From Viola odorata (taxonomy: Eukaryota; Streptophyta; Magnoliopsida; Malpighiales; Violaceae), in NCBI GenBank assembly GCA_963691705.1, contig OY829541.1, positions 40,813,661 to 40,877,660 on the forward strand: a stretch of 64,000 nucleotides of DNA, written 5' to 3'. The position numbers and the translations under genes are program-made. The notes beneath the pieces are model-generated. The model searched no databases. It was not told the origin of the DNA and saw only the letters and a list, made by a program, of their open reading frames with translations. This document shows, piece by piece, positions 1 through 10,684 of this stretch (positions are counted from its first letter, which is position 1; each line of letters begins with the position of its first letter).

Positions 1-1874
1 GTCTGAGTACAGCAAAAGTGTCGGTCCTAATAAACGGGTCGCCATCCTCTGAGTTCGGAGTAGGAAGGGGTTTGCGCCAAGGTTGCCCTATGTCTCCATA
101 TCTGTTCAATATTGCGGCGGAAGGCCTTCACCAATTATTTATTAAAGCAAAAGCGGAGGGTCTGCTTCAAGGTATCGGAAACAAGACCCCTGGCTGGAAT
201 ATCACCCATCTCCAATTTGCAGATGATACTCTAGTCTTTATGAACAACGACGAAGAGGAGATACACTGTGTCAAAGGTCTTTTGCGGTGGTTCGATGCAT
301 ATTCAGGGCTGAAAGTGAATTACTACAAAAGTACTCTAGTTGGAATTAATGTTCATAGATCCCTGGGAGAGATAACAACGAGGAGAGCGGGGTGCAGGTT
401 TGAGGTTTTACCGATCAAGTACCTCGGGTCATTCGTGGTCATGAATCCCAAGAGAGTGAACAACTGGGATTTTCTGGTAGAGAAGCTACGTAAGAGGTTA
501 GCCACATGGAAAGGGCCACTGCTTTCTCACGAAGGAAGGGCAACTTTAATCAGGTCAGTATTAACAAGCATTCCAATATATAACATGTCTATATTCCGAA
601 TGCCAAAGAGCATTGTTGGTAAGTGCGAGCAAATAATGCGTCGTTTCTTATGGAGCGGGGATGAGCAGAAACGTGGGCTGGCTAAGATAAATTGGCAGAT
701 ATGCACCCAGCCAAAGGACCTAGGAGGCTTGGGCTTGGGGTGCATTAAAACCCGTAACGAGGCGTTCCTTATGAAATGGTTGTGGAGACTCTTAGTGGGA
801 GAGAACAAAATGTGGGCATCAATTGTCCGTAAACGTTACAAGATATTTTCCTTGGGTGACATATGGGAGGGACGACCTCAAGCCATGTCTGACATTTGGC
901 GTGCGATCATTGATACTTGTGGAAGAAGCTCGTCTCTGTTTGGCTTTTGGACTACTCATACGAAGCTGGTGCTTGGATCAGGGGAAACAACCAATTTCTG
1001 GTGGGACCCCTGGGCTTGCACCCCTCCTTTGGCTCTCAAATATCCTCGTCTCTTCTCTTTGGCAGTTGACCAGAAAGCTAGAGTAAAGGACAAAGGAGCT
1101 TGGGAAGGGAGTAATTGGCAGTGGTCTTGGAATTGGAGGCGGGCCTTATTTGATTGGGAAGTGGACCTAGTAAACGAGATGTGCTCGCTTCTCCACACTC
1201 CAGCCAGGAACGAGACTGCCCAAAAATACACCTGGGCTCTAGACACATCTCAAAAATTCACTATAAAGTCTTTTACCGCAGGAATAGGGCAGATGAGATA
1301 TCAGCAGCAGAGGAACAAGCTGCTTGAGTCATGCTGGCAAGGGCACATTCCTTATCGTGTGGAATTCTTCACCTGGCTACTCTTGTAGGATCGGCTTTCC
1401 ACCAGGGAGTAGCTGCGTCATCGCCACATCATAACAGCTGAGAGCAGCTCCTGCCCCTTGTGTGCAAACCATGAGGAAACAGTGCACCATCTCTTTCTGC
1501 ATTGCGGCCAGGCAACTGTCATATGGGAGGCCATATTCAAGTGGGCTGGGATAGCGTGGATCAGACCGCAGAGCGTAGAAGTCCTATGGCGTAGCTGGAA
1601 CTCGATCTTCCCAAATCAGCAGCAAGAGGTGACAGTCATATGGAAGATGCTGCTTCCTGCCATAGTGTGGACAATCTGGAATCAAAGGAATGCCACAGTC
1701 TTTCGACATAAACCCATCAGGCCTCATCTGCTCTTCCGAGACGCATTCATGACATGGCATTACTGGATTCGGAATAGGGATAGAAGCTTCCCCTACACTG
1801 TCTCCCAGATGCTCTTTTCTTCCACCTGGTTGCATGTTTGTGGGCGCCATCAAACTAGAGCTTGGCTATTCTGA
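1..1874 (+). pseudogene. LINE (non-LTR retrotransposon) reverse transcriptase, 3' portion
   Basis: This is the C-terminal half of a plant LINE pol protein, which copies its RNA into DNA at a nicked target site. It is already open at the left window edge in the frame starting at base 3. The RT motif around RQGCPMSPYLF lies at 75-107 and the catalytic FADD box at 216-227. The usual post-RT region of plant LINEs follows (KGPLLSHEGRATLIRSV, about 507-560). A zinc-binding zf-RVT domain starts near 1452 with a CPLC...H...HC pattern. Two in-frame TAG stops at 1386 and 1410 separate RT from the zinc domain, at places where relatives usually have Gln. The copy is therefore dead, and its endonuclease part lies outside the window. 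The LINE family call is firm; the subfamily (plant L1-like) is inferred from the zf-RVT tail. Confidence 0.9.
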
Positions 1875-2007
1875 GTCTGAGTTTCCTTTTATTTCTTTCT
1901 ATATTTCCTTTTTGGCTTGTAATTAGGCTTGAACCTTGGCTTTTGCTGTCATGCCCCCCATGACAGCTCTTTAACAAAATTACTCCTCAACTTATTTAAA
2001 AAAAACA
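1875..2007 (+). other. LINE 3' untranslated tail
   Basis: Short T-rich stretch after the pol stop codon, ending in an A-run (about 2000-2007) that could be the remnant poly(A) tail of the LINE. No target duplication can be tested because the 5' end is outside the window. Confidence 0.4.
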
Positions 2008-3649
2008 CCAACACAAACCACAACCACAACCACAAAGCACCGCCGCTTCCATGGCTCTAATTCCTCTCGAAGCAATGGAGAAAGAAGGAGATGATGAAGA
2101 AGATGATAGGTTTCATCAATTAAGTTAATCAATTCTCTCACTTCAGTAACATACCAGAACAACCCGTCGAGGTATAACTGTAATTTTTTAATTAAAAAAA
2201 ACGTTTTAATCAGCATCTTAATAATTGTTCAAGATTCTTGTCTCTTGAAGAAAAGAAAAAGTAATTAAAAAAATGCGCTAATTTATTTAATGTCACTATA
2301 TAATTAAATCAATATTAATTCTGTAGAGAATTAAATATTAATTAGTGAAGGTCAAATTGTAATATTCTTTTAATTTGCTCAAGATTTTCTTTATAAGGAA
2401 GAAACTAATTAAAAGAAAAACGAATAATTACCTTGATTTCTTTACAGATGATCGACTAAAGTAAACATTGATTTAATTAATTTTAATTAATAACTCAATC
2501 AAAATGAAATTCTCTTCAAGAACAAAATGTTTGTTATGCTTTATATTTTTAGTTTGATTTGCATCGGTTCTACCCTTTATTCAAATTCAAGCAATTTTTT
2601 CTTTATAAAATTGCCCGAATATATATATACAGGAGTTGACTTCGTGGAGCATCAAGAGATTGGTTTGGCGTGGAGGTTACCTTCATTCATCTCTCAATCT
2701 CCACGATGAGGGCTTCAGAGGACCAAGAGGACCCTGAAATGATTTCCATGATCCTTGAAGTGAATCCCGGCATCTCCAAGTTGAGATACAAATTGATTGT
2801 AATCATTTCAAGGGATTGATTCGTGATCTAATTTATATGTATTATGATATTGGAAATTGTACTCCGTTGATGGGAAAGATGATAAAATCATAATGTAATG
2901 AACACTACATGTGATTATATGAAATAGTTAATCGTAATACATGTAAACTAGCTAGCCAATTGATCATATATTTCGACTCTCAATTGAAAAATATAGAATT
3001 TCAATTCTAATTTCAATTCTATAATTAATTGTCTTCGGTTTCAAGATTGCATAAACTGGATTAATTCTTCTGTGAATTTTGTGAATAGACCATGGCGATT
3101 CGGGAAGGAGCTGATCAAATCGAGCTATGGATTCTTTGCGCAGTTGGTTTCTACAACTTAAGTTTGTTTTTTTCTTATAGAGAATATAATTTTATGGATG
3201 ATTCTTTGGCTAATTAAAATGGGTGTGGTGGTTAATTAGGGCAACTGGTGATGGTTGCTTTGGCATCTGTGGTGTTCTGTGGAAATTTGCTTCTACTTAT
3301 TAGCTGTGAAGCATGTTAAAACTTTAAATATTATAATCGTATTCAGAAATTCCAGTTTATTTATTTATTTATTTTTTAAAGTGAGCATGTGGAGCTACCA
3401 GTGTGAGTAATTAAATTGAACCGAACCCGAACTAACTGAACATAAATTTTTTGACCTGAATAGAACCAAGTTGAAATTATTCAGTTATTGTTCAGCTAGA
3501 ATCGGTGAGAATTCCAAAATTGAACCTATCCGAACGGAAAGAACGAACAACCTAAAATTTCGACATAATTCTCACAATTTATGTATAAATTAACCAAATA
3601 ATTAACATTTGCAATTTTTATATTTTTTTATAGAAAGTGAGGATGCTTG
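2008..3649. other. AT-rich non-coding DNA with exon-like fragments
   Basis: No convincing gene. Three short pieces have coding character. About 2051-2120 starts with ATG and encodes an acidic stretch. About 2633-2708 follows a run ending in AG. About 2706-2800 encodes a stretch including EVNPGISKLRYKL and ends next to a GTAATC donor-like site. They cannot be joined into one frame with confidence. They could be remnants of a host gene, perhaps with a BSD-like helix, but that reading is weak. The rest is A/T-rich with no repeat I recognise. Confidence 0.25.
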
Positions 3650-4631
3650 ATTTCATAACTCCATGTCATGCTACCAAGGCATTCTAATGGGTTAACATTT
3701 CCAATACCTGTAAGAGTACGTTTCCTGGTACTCTTTAAACACCCCTCATCTGTATAGATTCATGATACTGGTGCTTAACACAAGGGTTTGCAAGAGGAAC
3801 ATCTAAAATTATTTTGTCACAACCTTAATTAATCAATGCCCTAGTTACATGGACTGCTAGTTTATTAAATTCTTGCAATGTGTGTTGAGTCTTTTTACTT
3901 ACTATTTTATGACTACCTATGTTCTTTTTCCACCACCTTGCTCTCATCCCAGATGGAGTTGGTGGTTCGGCACCATCTCCCACTTTTCTTGAAATAAAAT
4001 TCCGGTTGCCGATGTTGTGTTAACCCCTTAAGAGCAGAAGCTTAGTACCTTTGGTGGTGTGCGTGAGCATGCATCTTTATTTTCTTGCAATTGTTAGAAA
4101 AGAGAAAAATATATTTATATTGCTTGGAAGAAAAGAAGAAAAAAAAAAGATATTGAAAAAGAAAGGCAGTGTGCCAAAAAAAAAAAAGAAGTAAAAAGAA
4201 GTTATGCAGAAAGAAAGAAAGAAAGCGAAGCAATGAAAAGAAAAGAAAAGAAAATCTGTTGTGACTGTGTTGCATTCTACTTCCTGTAATTGCATGCTTG
4301 TTTGAGAAATTGTTTGAGAGTCAGCAGTCTATGTAGCAAGGGACTAATAGGAGGACAATTGGAAATGTAATCAAATATTTGTTCCAATTGTATGATCCTA
4401 TCTTTAAGCACCTGATTATGGCACTATACGCATGTAGGATGTTTGGGGTATTAGTTAGGCCATGGTAATGCTAGATGGAGTTGTGGATTGAAGCGTCTGA
4501 GCATTCTATGTAATGAGATGGATGATTAAAAACAAATATTTTCAGATTTTTAACTTTTGTGTGATGTTGTTTTGTTTTGTTTATCGAGTCAGTATGCTTG
4601 GGGGCAAACATAATTTAAGTGTGGGGGAATT
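3650..4631 (+). repeat. Athila-like element H, 3' untranslated region and polypurine tract
   Basis: Non-coding DNA ending in GTGTGGGGGAATT (about 4619-4631), the typical polypurine-type junction before an Athila 3' LTR. It includes a purine-rich GAAA-type stretch at about 4110-4255, which is the sort of low-complexity tract also seen downstream of ORF3 in element B. The upstream boundary is a guess. Confidence 0.45.
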
Positions 4632-4877
4632 TGATTGAGCATTAATTTCTCATACTTTTACTGTCTAATTACTTGTAAATTGGGCAGTAAAGTTATTGAT
4701 TTCTATGGATTCTCTCTACTTTTGCAGAAATTACTTTGAGGTTGATAAAAATGAGAACATCACATGCGGAGCACAAAATCAATCATCTGAAACTGTCTTG
4801 GGCGCAGGCTTGGCCAAGATAACCGCGATAGATATAGACTACAACGGGAGACTTTGGGCAAAGCGCAAGGATTGGAA
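4632..4877 (+). repeat. Athila-like H LTR fragment (5' part)
   Basis: Starts TGATTGAGC directly after the polypurine tract and runs until the LTR of element E begins at 4878. The remainder is not in the window, so E appears to have inserted into, or replaced, this LTR. Confidence 0.4.
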
Positions 4878-5311
4878 TGATAGCATGTTTCTTGGGTGTG
4901 ATTTTCTCCTTTATTTTAGCCTTTTCGGGGGCATGATTCTGCTAATTGACCTTTATTTCCATCTTTATTACAGATCAGCGCCAAAAGGAGAAAAAGAGCG
5001 AAAAGACGCATTTTTGGAGGAATTCTTAGGATTTCAAGCTTCAAGGCCTAGAAGATCAGAGTGTCGTCGAGCCCTCGACGCTAACCAGACTAGTGAGCAG
5101 TCTCTTGCCCGCGATACCTCTGCATCCATTCTCAATCGAAAGCCAAAGAGAGGAATCTCCGAAGATCCTCACGGGATTCCATGCGTTTCCAGAAGATGTC
5201 AGGTGCTCAAGAGATTCCAGAATATTCCCCTTGAAGGACATGTGTTGTGACGCTCCCCTTGGCCTCCCTCTCTCTTCCCTTAGCTGTTTTGTCCCATAAT
5301 GGGTTGTAGGC

Positions 5312-5321
5312 CTATTTAAGC
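5312..5321 (+). promoter_or_regulatory. TATA-like box of Athila E LTR
   Basis: CTATTTAAGC motif at the position where the B LTRs have CTATTTGAGC (5' LTR) and CTATTTAAGC (3' LTR). It is a plausible RNA polymerase II core promoter for the element; activity is not shown. Confidence 0.4.
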
Positions 5322-6134
5322 ATAGTTTTAGGATTTTTTGTAAAGCGGCGGACATTAAGACATCACTCCACTTTTACCTTAATTTTAGGGATTCATTTTC
5401 TTGATATTGGAGCTGGTCATTGGCTTGTAAAAGGAGCAAGCTTTTCTCCTTTGAATTATTGAATCATCTATCGGTTTGCTCTAAACCCTTTCCCTTTATC
5501 ATCTTACATTTTATGCTATTTATTGTCTATTGTTCATATCTATTTATGAGTAGCTAAATCTCCTTATCTTAGCAAAGAGTGTTTCAATGGTTGTAAGGAT
5601 TAGTTAAGAGGCCTAAACGTGTTTAATACATCTTTATTATCATATTCGCTTGCTTGCCGCTTTCTTGTTACTTTCACTTGGGAATGTTAAGGGCTTGATC
5701 AACTTTTAGAGTTTCTTCGTGATTATTGTCATCTTAATGGTAATAACTGACGTGAGGCCATTAAGAGTAGTAGACGCCTAGAGCGGAGAGGTTACTACAG
5801 TGTGATCTCACCAATCTAGGGCATTCGAATGATTAGGGTGCTGCCATGAGCTTGACATACTGAGGGGTATCGTGCCCTAGACATGTCTTACCTCCGCTTC
5901 ATGGGCGTTTTGAGTATTGCCTCCCCACATTCGTGCTTGAGAGGACGACGAAACATCAAGGCTACCTCATCAGTGGAAACGAGGGGTAGCTTCTATCTAC
6001 GAAGGTAAGTAGGGGGTGTTGAGTGGAAACTAGGCCCTTATAGCATATATATGGTGTAAGGATGGAAAATCCTTGTGCCGATGATTGACTGACCCTGGAA
6101 ACAACCCGAGAACACTCCTTGCTAAGATCCTTTC

Positions 6135-6783
6135 TGATACGATCCTAGCCCCATGGCTAACCCCAGTGAGGTTAATGCAACTCCTAGACATGGAGACAAG
6201 GCAGGAGACGCTGCTTGATCAAGCTTTCAGGCGAAGGATGACATGGAAGGTGGCTTGGAGGCACCTAGCACAAGGTTTGACATCCATCCGAGTCGACCCT
6301 TGGAAGAATGGCTTAAATAAAAGATCTAGCACATATAAAAGACCTATTGGAGTCTTAGGAAGGCTGTGTCCAAGTTTCAGAGCATTCAGACAAGTAGATC
6401 TCAAGGAGATTCGAGATGACAATCTCGCACACAGCAATTCTAGGCGCAGACACAACAGGAAACTTCGTCGGAACGTAGCCAGAGCTGTACATGTTGGAAT
6501 CGTGAGATCGACCTCTCGTTGGAAACTTCAGGATGTTATCTTTCATTTGAAACAAGATTAAGCTCATTTGGCCCAGTGGTTTAAAATTTATGGAAGTCGA
6601 CATTATGGTGCGCAGTCTGTGTGCGAGACAACATACAACTTGAAGTTTCGACCCAAACCTTGGCCTGATGATGGAGAACTCGACATGGGCTGCTGGAATG
6701 TATTTAATTATATTTATATTTAATTTAAATTAGTTAATTAGTTAATTAGTTAATTGATTAATTAGTTAATTAAGTTAATTACC
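6135..6783 (+). repeat. Left arm of the palindromic insertion
   Basis: Inverted copy of 7072-7712. Alignment is continuous to the TTAATTACC at 6775-6783, including the TTAGTTAATTAG-rich tract. A 158-codon frame (6085-6561) crosses this arm and its counterpart on the other arm is 7708-7247 on the minus strand. Both are read as chance frames. Confidence 0.85.
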
Positions 6784-7014
6784 TAACTCGAATAAGGAAG
6801 GATCTTAATAGAATCGCTAAGCCTATATTCCTTGTGAATATCAACCTAGAACAGACAATTAATGGAAGTAATTTCTGGTTTTACTTGGAATGACTCAAGC
6901 TTACAAGACTCAAGAAGAACAAGGTTCATTCGTTGTTGAACGCAAAAGGGGCAGAGAATATAAGAAAATATCTTTATAAATAATCAGCCAAGTTTCTAAG
7001 GAGGCCAAGCGGCT

Positions 7015-7024
7015 CTTTATATAA
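7015..7024 (-). promoter_or_regulatory. TATA box in the palindrome centre
   Basis: TTATATAAAG on the minus strand in the single-copy centre, just after the right arm in that orientation. It supports reading the right arm as U3 and the centre as the start of R-U5 of an LTR. The left arm has no matching box. Confidence 0.45.
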
Positions 7025-7071
7025 GGTTACAAGCAAACCATAATAGGAATAGAAGTAGGAGTTCTAAATAA

Positions 7072-7712
7072 GGTAATTAACTTAATTAACTAATTAATAA
7101 ATTAAATAATTAACTAATTTAAAGTAAATATAAATATAATTAAATACATTCCAGCAGCCCATGTCGAGTTCTCCATCATCGGGCCAAGGTTTGGGCCGAA
7201 ACTTCAAGTTGTATGTTGTCTCGCGCATAGACTGCGCACCATAATGTCAACTTCCATAACTTTTAAACCACTGGTCCAAATGAGCTGAATCGTGTCCGAA
7301 ATGAAAGATAACATCCCGAAGTTTCCAACGAGTGTTCGATCGCATGATTCCAACATGTACAGATCCGGCTACGTTCCGACGAAGTTGCCTGTTGTGTCTG
7401 CGCCTAGAACTGCTGTGTGCGAGATTGTCATCTCGAATCTCCTTGCGATCTACTTGTCTGAATGCTTTGAAACTTGGACACAGACTTCCTAAGACTCCAA
7501 TAGGTCTTGTATATGTGCTATATCTTTTATTGAAGCCGTTCTTCCAAGGGTCGACTCGGATGGATGTCAAACCTTGTGCTAGGTGCCTCCAAGCCACCTT
7601 CCATGTCATCCTTCGCCTGAAAGCTTGATCAAGCAGCGTCTCCTGCCTTGTCTCCGTGTCTAGGGGTTGCATTAACCTCACTGGGGTTAGCCATGGGGCT
7701 AGGATCATATCA
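7072..7712 (-). repeat. Right arm of the palindromic insertion
   Basis: Inverted partner of 6135-6783, with scattered substitutions and small indels in the TTAATTA tract, so the two arms have diverged since they formed. Confidence 0.85.
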
Positions 7713-8059
7713 CTTTCCTATCTGAATCTTTATCTGTCTTCACTGTCTTTTCTTGTTTTCTTGCCCTTGCTAATATTTTAGTATCTTGCCTCCGATTGTG
7801 TTTTACTTTTGTGCCCATCATATCTGTTTTAATTATTTGTCTTGTTAGCTACCACATCTACATTGATTAATTATATTAATCAACATAAACTGCCTCAGTG
7901 TTACTTTTATATTTGGCTGCATTTACTTCTTGTCATACATGGAAACTGATTTATTATTCCTTCAATCTCTGTGGTTCGACCCTGTCTTACCCTTTACACA
8001 TTTTATTTGTGCATTTAGGCATCAGGAAATATTATTACATTTGAGTGACGATCAAATTT

Positions 8060-8077
8060 TGGGGCCGTTGCCGGGGA
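8060..8077 (+). promoter_or_regulatory. Primer binding site of Athila E (tRNA-Asp type)
   Basis: TGGGGCCGTTGCCGGGGA, five bases after the LTR end. It differs at one base from TGGCGCCGTTGCCGGGGA, the complement of the plant tRNA-Asp 3' end used by Athila elements. Confidence 0.8.
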
Positions 8078-8108
8078 TTGAACAGTACTAATTTTTCCTT
8101 TCACTTGT

Positions 8109-8978
8109 ATGACCAGGAGATCTGCACCAGATTTATTCCCTCTAGATCTCGAATTGACCAGAACAGAAAGAGGACTTCGGAGGCAAGCCAGAGGATCTTC
8201 TACCTAGCGTAGAGGAATCCCTCCTCCTGCCCTTTACAGACTTCCTTCCAATATGGCTGACCAAGACTGTCAGTTTTATCAAGACCTAGCCTACCTCCAT
8301 CGAGGTCTCGAAAACCCACCAGCCACCCACCTTGATATTCCAGCTATGGAAAACGACAATCATGTACATCATGAGGATCCACCACCGCCCCCACCAAATC
8401 AGCAGACCATTGACCATCTCAATGCAGCCCCCGACATGTCTAACAGTTGCATTGTCTGTCCCACTGTCCCTCACGATTGGACTCTCAAGTCTACCGTCAT
8501 GCATCATCTCCTGACCTTTCGTGGAGTTGTAAAGGAAAATGCACTTCGTCACCTCCAACAACTTCACTGCATTTGCGAGGCCATGAAACCCCCCAATGTC
8601 AGCATTGAACAAGCTAAGCTACGCACTTTCATGTGGTCTCTCAAAGATGACGCCCTCGATTGGTATTTTGACCTTCCATCGAGATCCATTCATTCTTGGG
8701 CGGAGATGTCTAAGATCTTCACTGAAAAATATTATCCAGCATCAATAGCCAATACAACACTTAAGCAACTCGTGTCTATTGTCTAGAGAAAGGAAGAAGA
8801 TCTTGCCCAGTACTATGAAAGATTTCAGAAAATGCAATCCATGTGCCCCTCGCACAACCTTAGCGAGCATTCCCTCATCTAGTACTTTTGCGAAGGCCTT
8901 AAAGCTCATGATAGGGCCCTACTTAACACTGTCGCTAATGGTTCCCTTACTGCTCTCACACTAGCCGCTGCCAAGGGA
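8109..8978 (+). pseudogene. Athila E gag (N-terminal and central part)
   Basis: Structural capsid-type protein that would package element RNA. ATG at 8109 begins MTRRSAPDLFPLDLELTRTE, the Athila gag N-terminus also seen at 25622 in B. The central capsid region includes SLKDDALDWYFDLPSRSIHSWAEM (about 8638-8709, spelled here only in part as recognisable to B). In-frame TAG stops lie at 8205, 8784 and 8880; the last two sit where B or context indicates Gln codons. At about 8975 the gag reading stops abruptly and integrase sequence begins, because the gag C-terminus, protease, RT and RNase H have been deleted. Not functional. Confidence 0.85.
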
Positions 8979-10115
8979 AGCATTGTTCGGACCAGATCAT
9001 TCGCCGTTGCGTGACTATGGATGAGGTGCCCTCGATCCTGAAATTTTGCCATTCAGTGACTGAGGGAGGGCATTTCGCGTCCAAAAAAACTGCTCTCAAA
9101 GTCTTAGAAGCCGGTCTCTACTGGCCATCTATCTTCAAGGATAGTTATCTATTTTGTGCTTTATGCCCCCGATGTCAAGCCACTGGGAATATCGGAGCCA
9201 GAAACTAGATGCCCCTGACAAACATCATTCCTTGCGAAATTTTTGACATTTGGGGTATCGACTTCATGGGCCCGTTCCCCAATTTCTTCGGCAATATCTA
9301 CATTCTTCTCGCTGTAGATTATGTTTCAAAGTGGAACGAGGCCAAGGCAACTCGAACCGATGATTCCAAAGTGGTAGTAAACTTCCTACGTACCCACATC
9401 TTTAACAGGTTTGGTACACCTCGTGCCCTGGTCAGTGATCGTGGCACCCATTTATGCAACAGGGTAATATCATCCCTTCTCGCCAAGTACGGAGTCTATC
9501 ATAGAACCGCCACGACTTATCATCCCTAGACGAATGGCCAGGTTGAGGTGTCTAACCGAGAAATCAAGTCCATATTGTCTGAAGCTAGATGGCGCCTTAT
9601 GGGTCTATCGCACCGCTTTCAAGACCCCGATTTACATGACACCCTATAAACTTGTATACGGCAAACTATGTCATCTTCCAGTTGAGATAGAGCACAAAGC
9701 ATTCTGGGCCATCCGGAAAGTCAACATGGATTTTGGGCATGCCGGTCAGAACCGACGCTTGCAAATCCAGGAATTAGAAGAATTGAGGGATGATGCTTAT
9801 GAGAATGCTCTACTCTACAAGGGCAAGACAAAGGCCTATCATGATAGACACCTTCGCCCTAAATCTTTTTCCATTGGACAAAAAGTGTTATTATACAACT
9901 CACGTTTGCGTCTGTTTGCAGGGAAACTTAAGTCCAAATGGTCTGGACCTTTCGTGGTCATGACAATTTTCGACCACGGTGCAATTGAGATCCAGAATCT
10001 GGACACAGGAACAATTTTCAAAGTAAACGGCCAAAGGCTGAAGCCTTTCTATGAAGGATTCAAGCCCTCGACAGTCGAAGAAATGATGGTGGATCATCCA
10101 CCTGTCGAGACCTAG
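8976..10115 (+). pseudogene. Athila E integrase
   Basis: Integrase, which would insert element cDNA. The zinc-binding HHCC region is at about 9040-9190 (CHSVTEGGHF ... CPRCQ). The DDE core shows GIDFMGP at about 9255, SDRGTHLCN at about 9436 and GQVEVSN at about 9537. A C-terminal part runs to 10115. In-frame TAG stops are at 9206 (CAG in the A copy) and 9527 (A copy shows CCAGACG there). A 41-base deletion near 9577, relative to B, shifts the frame just before the [12 protein letters not shown] region. Broken; the family assignment is secure from B and A. Confidence 0.88.
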
Positions 10116-10684
10116 ACTACCAGAACACGTCGAGGCCTTGATGATTAAACAGGCTGCACTGGCGGCATCTCTTATGCCATTCCATTTCTTTTTCTTTCCC
10201 TTATCTTTTTTCATATCTTTTGATTTCTACTAGTTATTTATATATATATTTTTAGTAGATTTCCCTTTGATTTTATTTCCTTAAATTTAATCCCTTATTT
10301 ATCTCCTTTAAACTCTGACCTTTCCCTTTCCAAGATGATTTTATTCCCTATTATTAATATTAACCCCTTTATTCTCTCTTTTTGTCCTCATCCTTTCTAA
10401 CTACCTTCTTTTTAAAATTTAAAAGGTGCTTTTTAGGTAGTTGGGATACGGGCGGGCCCGTTGCTCCTCAAAGACTAAGGCGCCATGTCGACTCCACCAG
10501 ACAAACAAGCAACCCTAATTAATTAAAGGTTGTGCCATTTATGTCAGACGTCAGCCCCTTTCTCTCTCACACGCTCCTTCTTCATCTTCAATCTCCTCAC
10601 AACCAAAACACACCCTATCTCTCTCCCACACAGACATGCTAACTCCATCTCCATCACCCCTGTCCACATCCATCACATTCAACA
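10116..10684 (+). other. Athila E spacer between integrase and ORF3
   Basis: Non-coding, T-rich sequence matching the equivalent B interval (31064-31600), including a CTCC/TTTAAAA-rich stretch and a repeated CCCTAATTAATT block. No gene seen. Confidence 0.6.

Larger units (their letters stand above)
6135..7712. mobile_element. Palindromic LTR-like insertion in the E LTR
   Basis: A 1578-bp insertion that starts TGATACGATCC and ends GGATCATATCA. It is flanked by CTTTC on both sides (6130-6134 and 7713-7717). The arms at 6135-6783 and 7072-7712 are inverted copies of about 640-650 bp with a 288-bp centre. TG/CA ends with a 5-bp target duplication are what a retrotransposon integrase leaves. The minus-strand reading (right arm, then centre) looks like one LTR: a TG start, a U3-like arm, then a TATA box in the centre. 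The left arm would be an extra inverted U3. Alternative readings are a foldback-type DNA transposon or a rearranged non-autonomous retrotransposon. Confidence 0.75.
4878..8054 (+). mobile_element. Athila E 5' LTR (interrupted)
   Basis: It begins TGATAGCATG and ends GAGTGACGATCA, matching the start and end of the B LTRs (24289-25566 and 45395-47022) along its length. Removing the 1578-bp palindromic insertion and one target duplication leaves about 1.6 kb, close to the 1628 bp of the B 3' LTR. It is followed immediately by a tRNA-Asp-type primer site, so this is a 5' LTR. Its 3' partner is not in the window, so target duplication cannot be tested. Confidence 0.85.

Noticed and set aside
6085..7708. 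Two similar frames of about 155 codons on opposite strands as a gene pair
   Set aside because: They are the same sequence read in the two arms of the palindrome. One extends beyond the arm into LTR, and no protein family is recognised.
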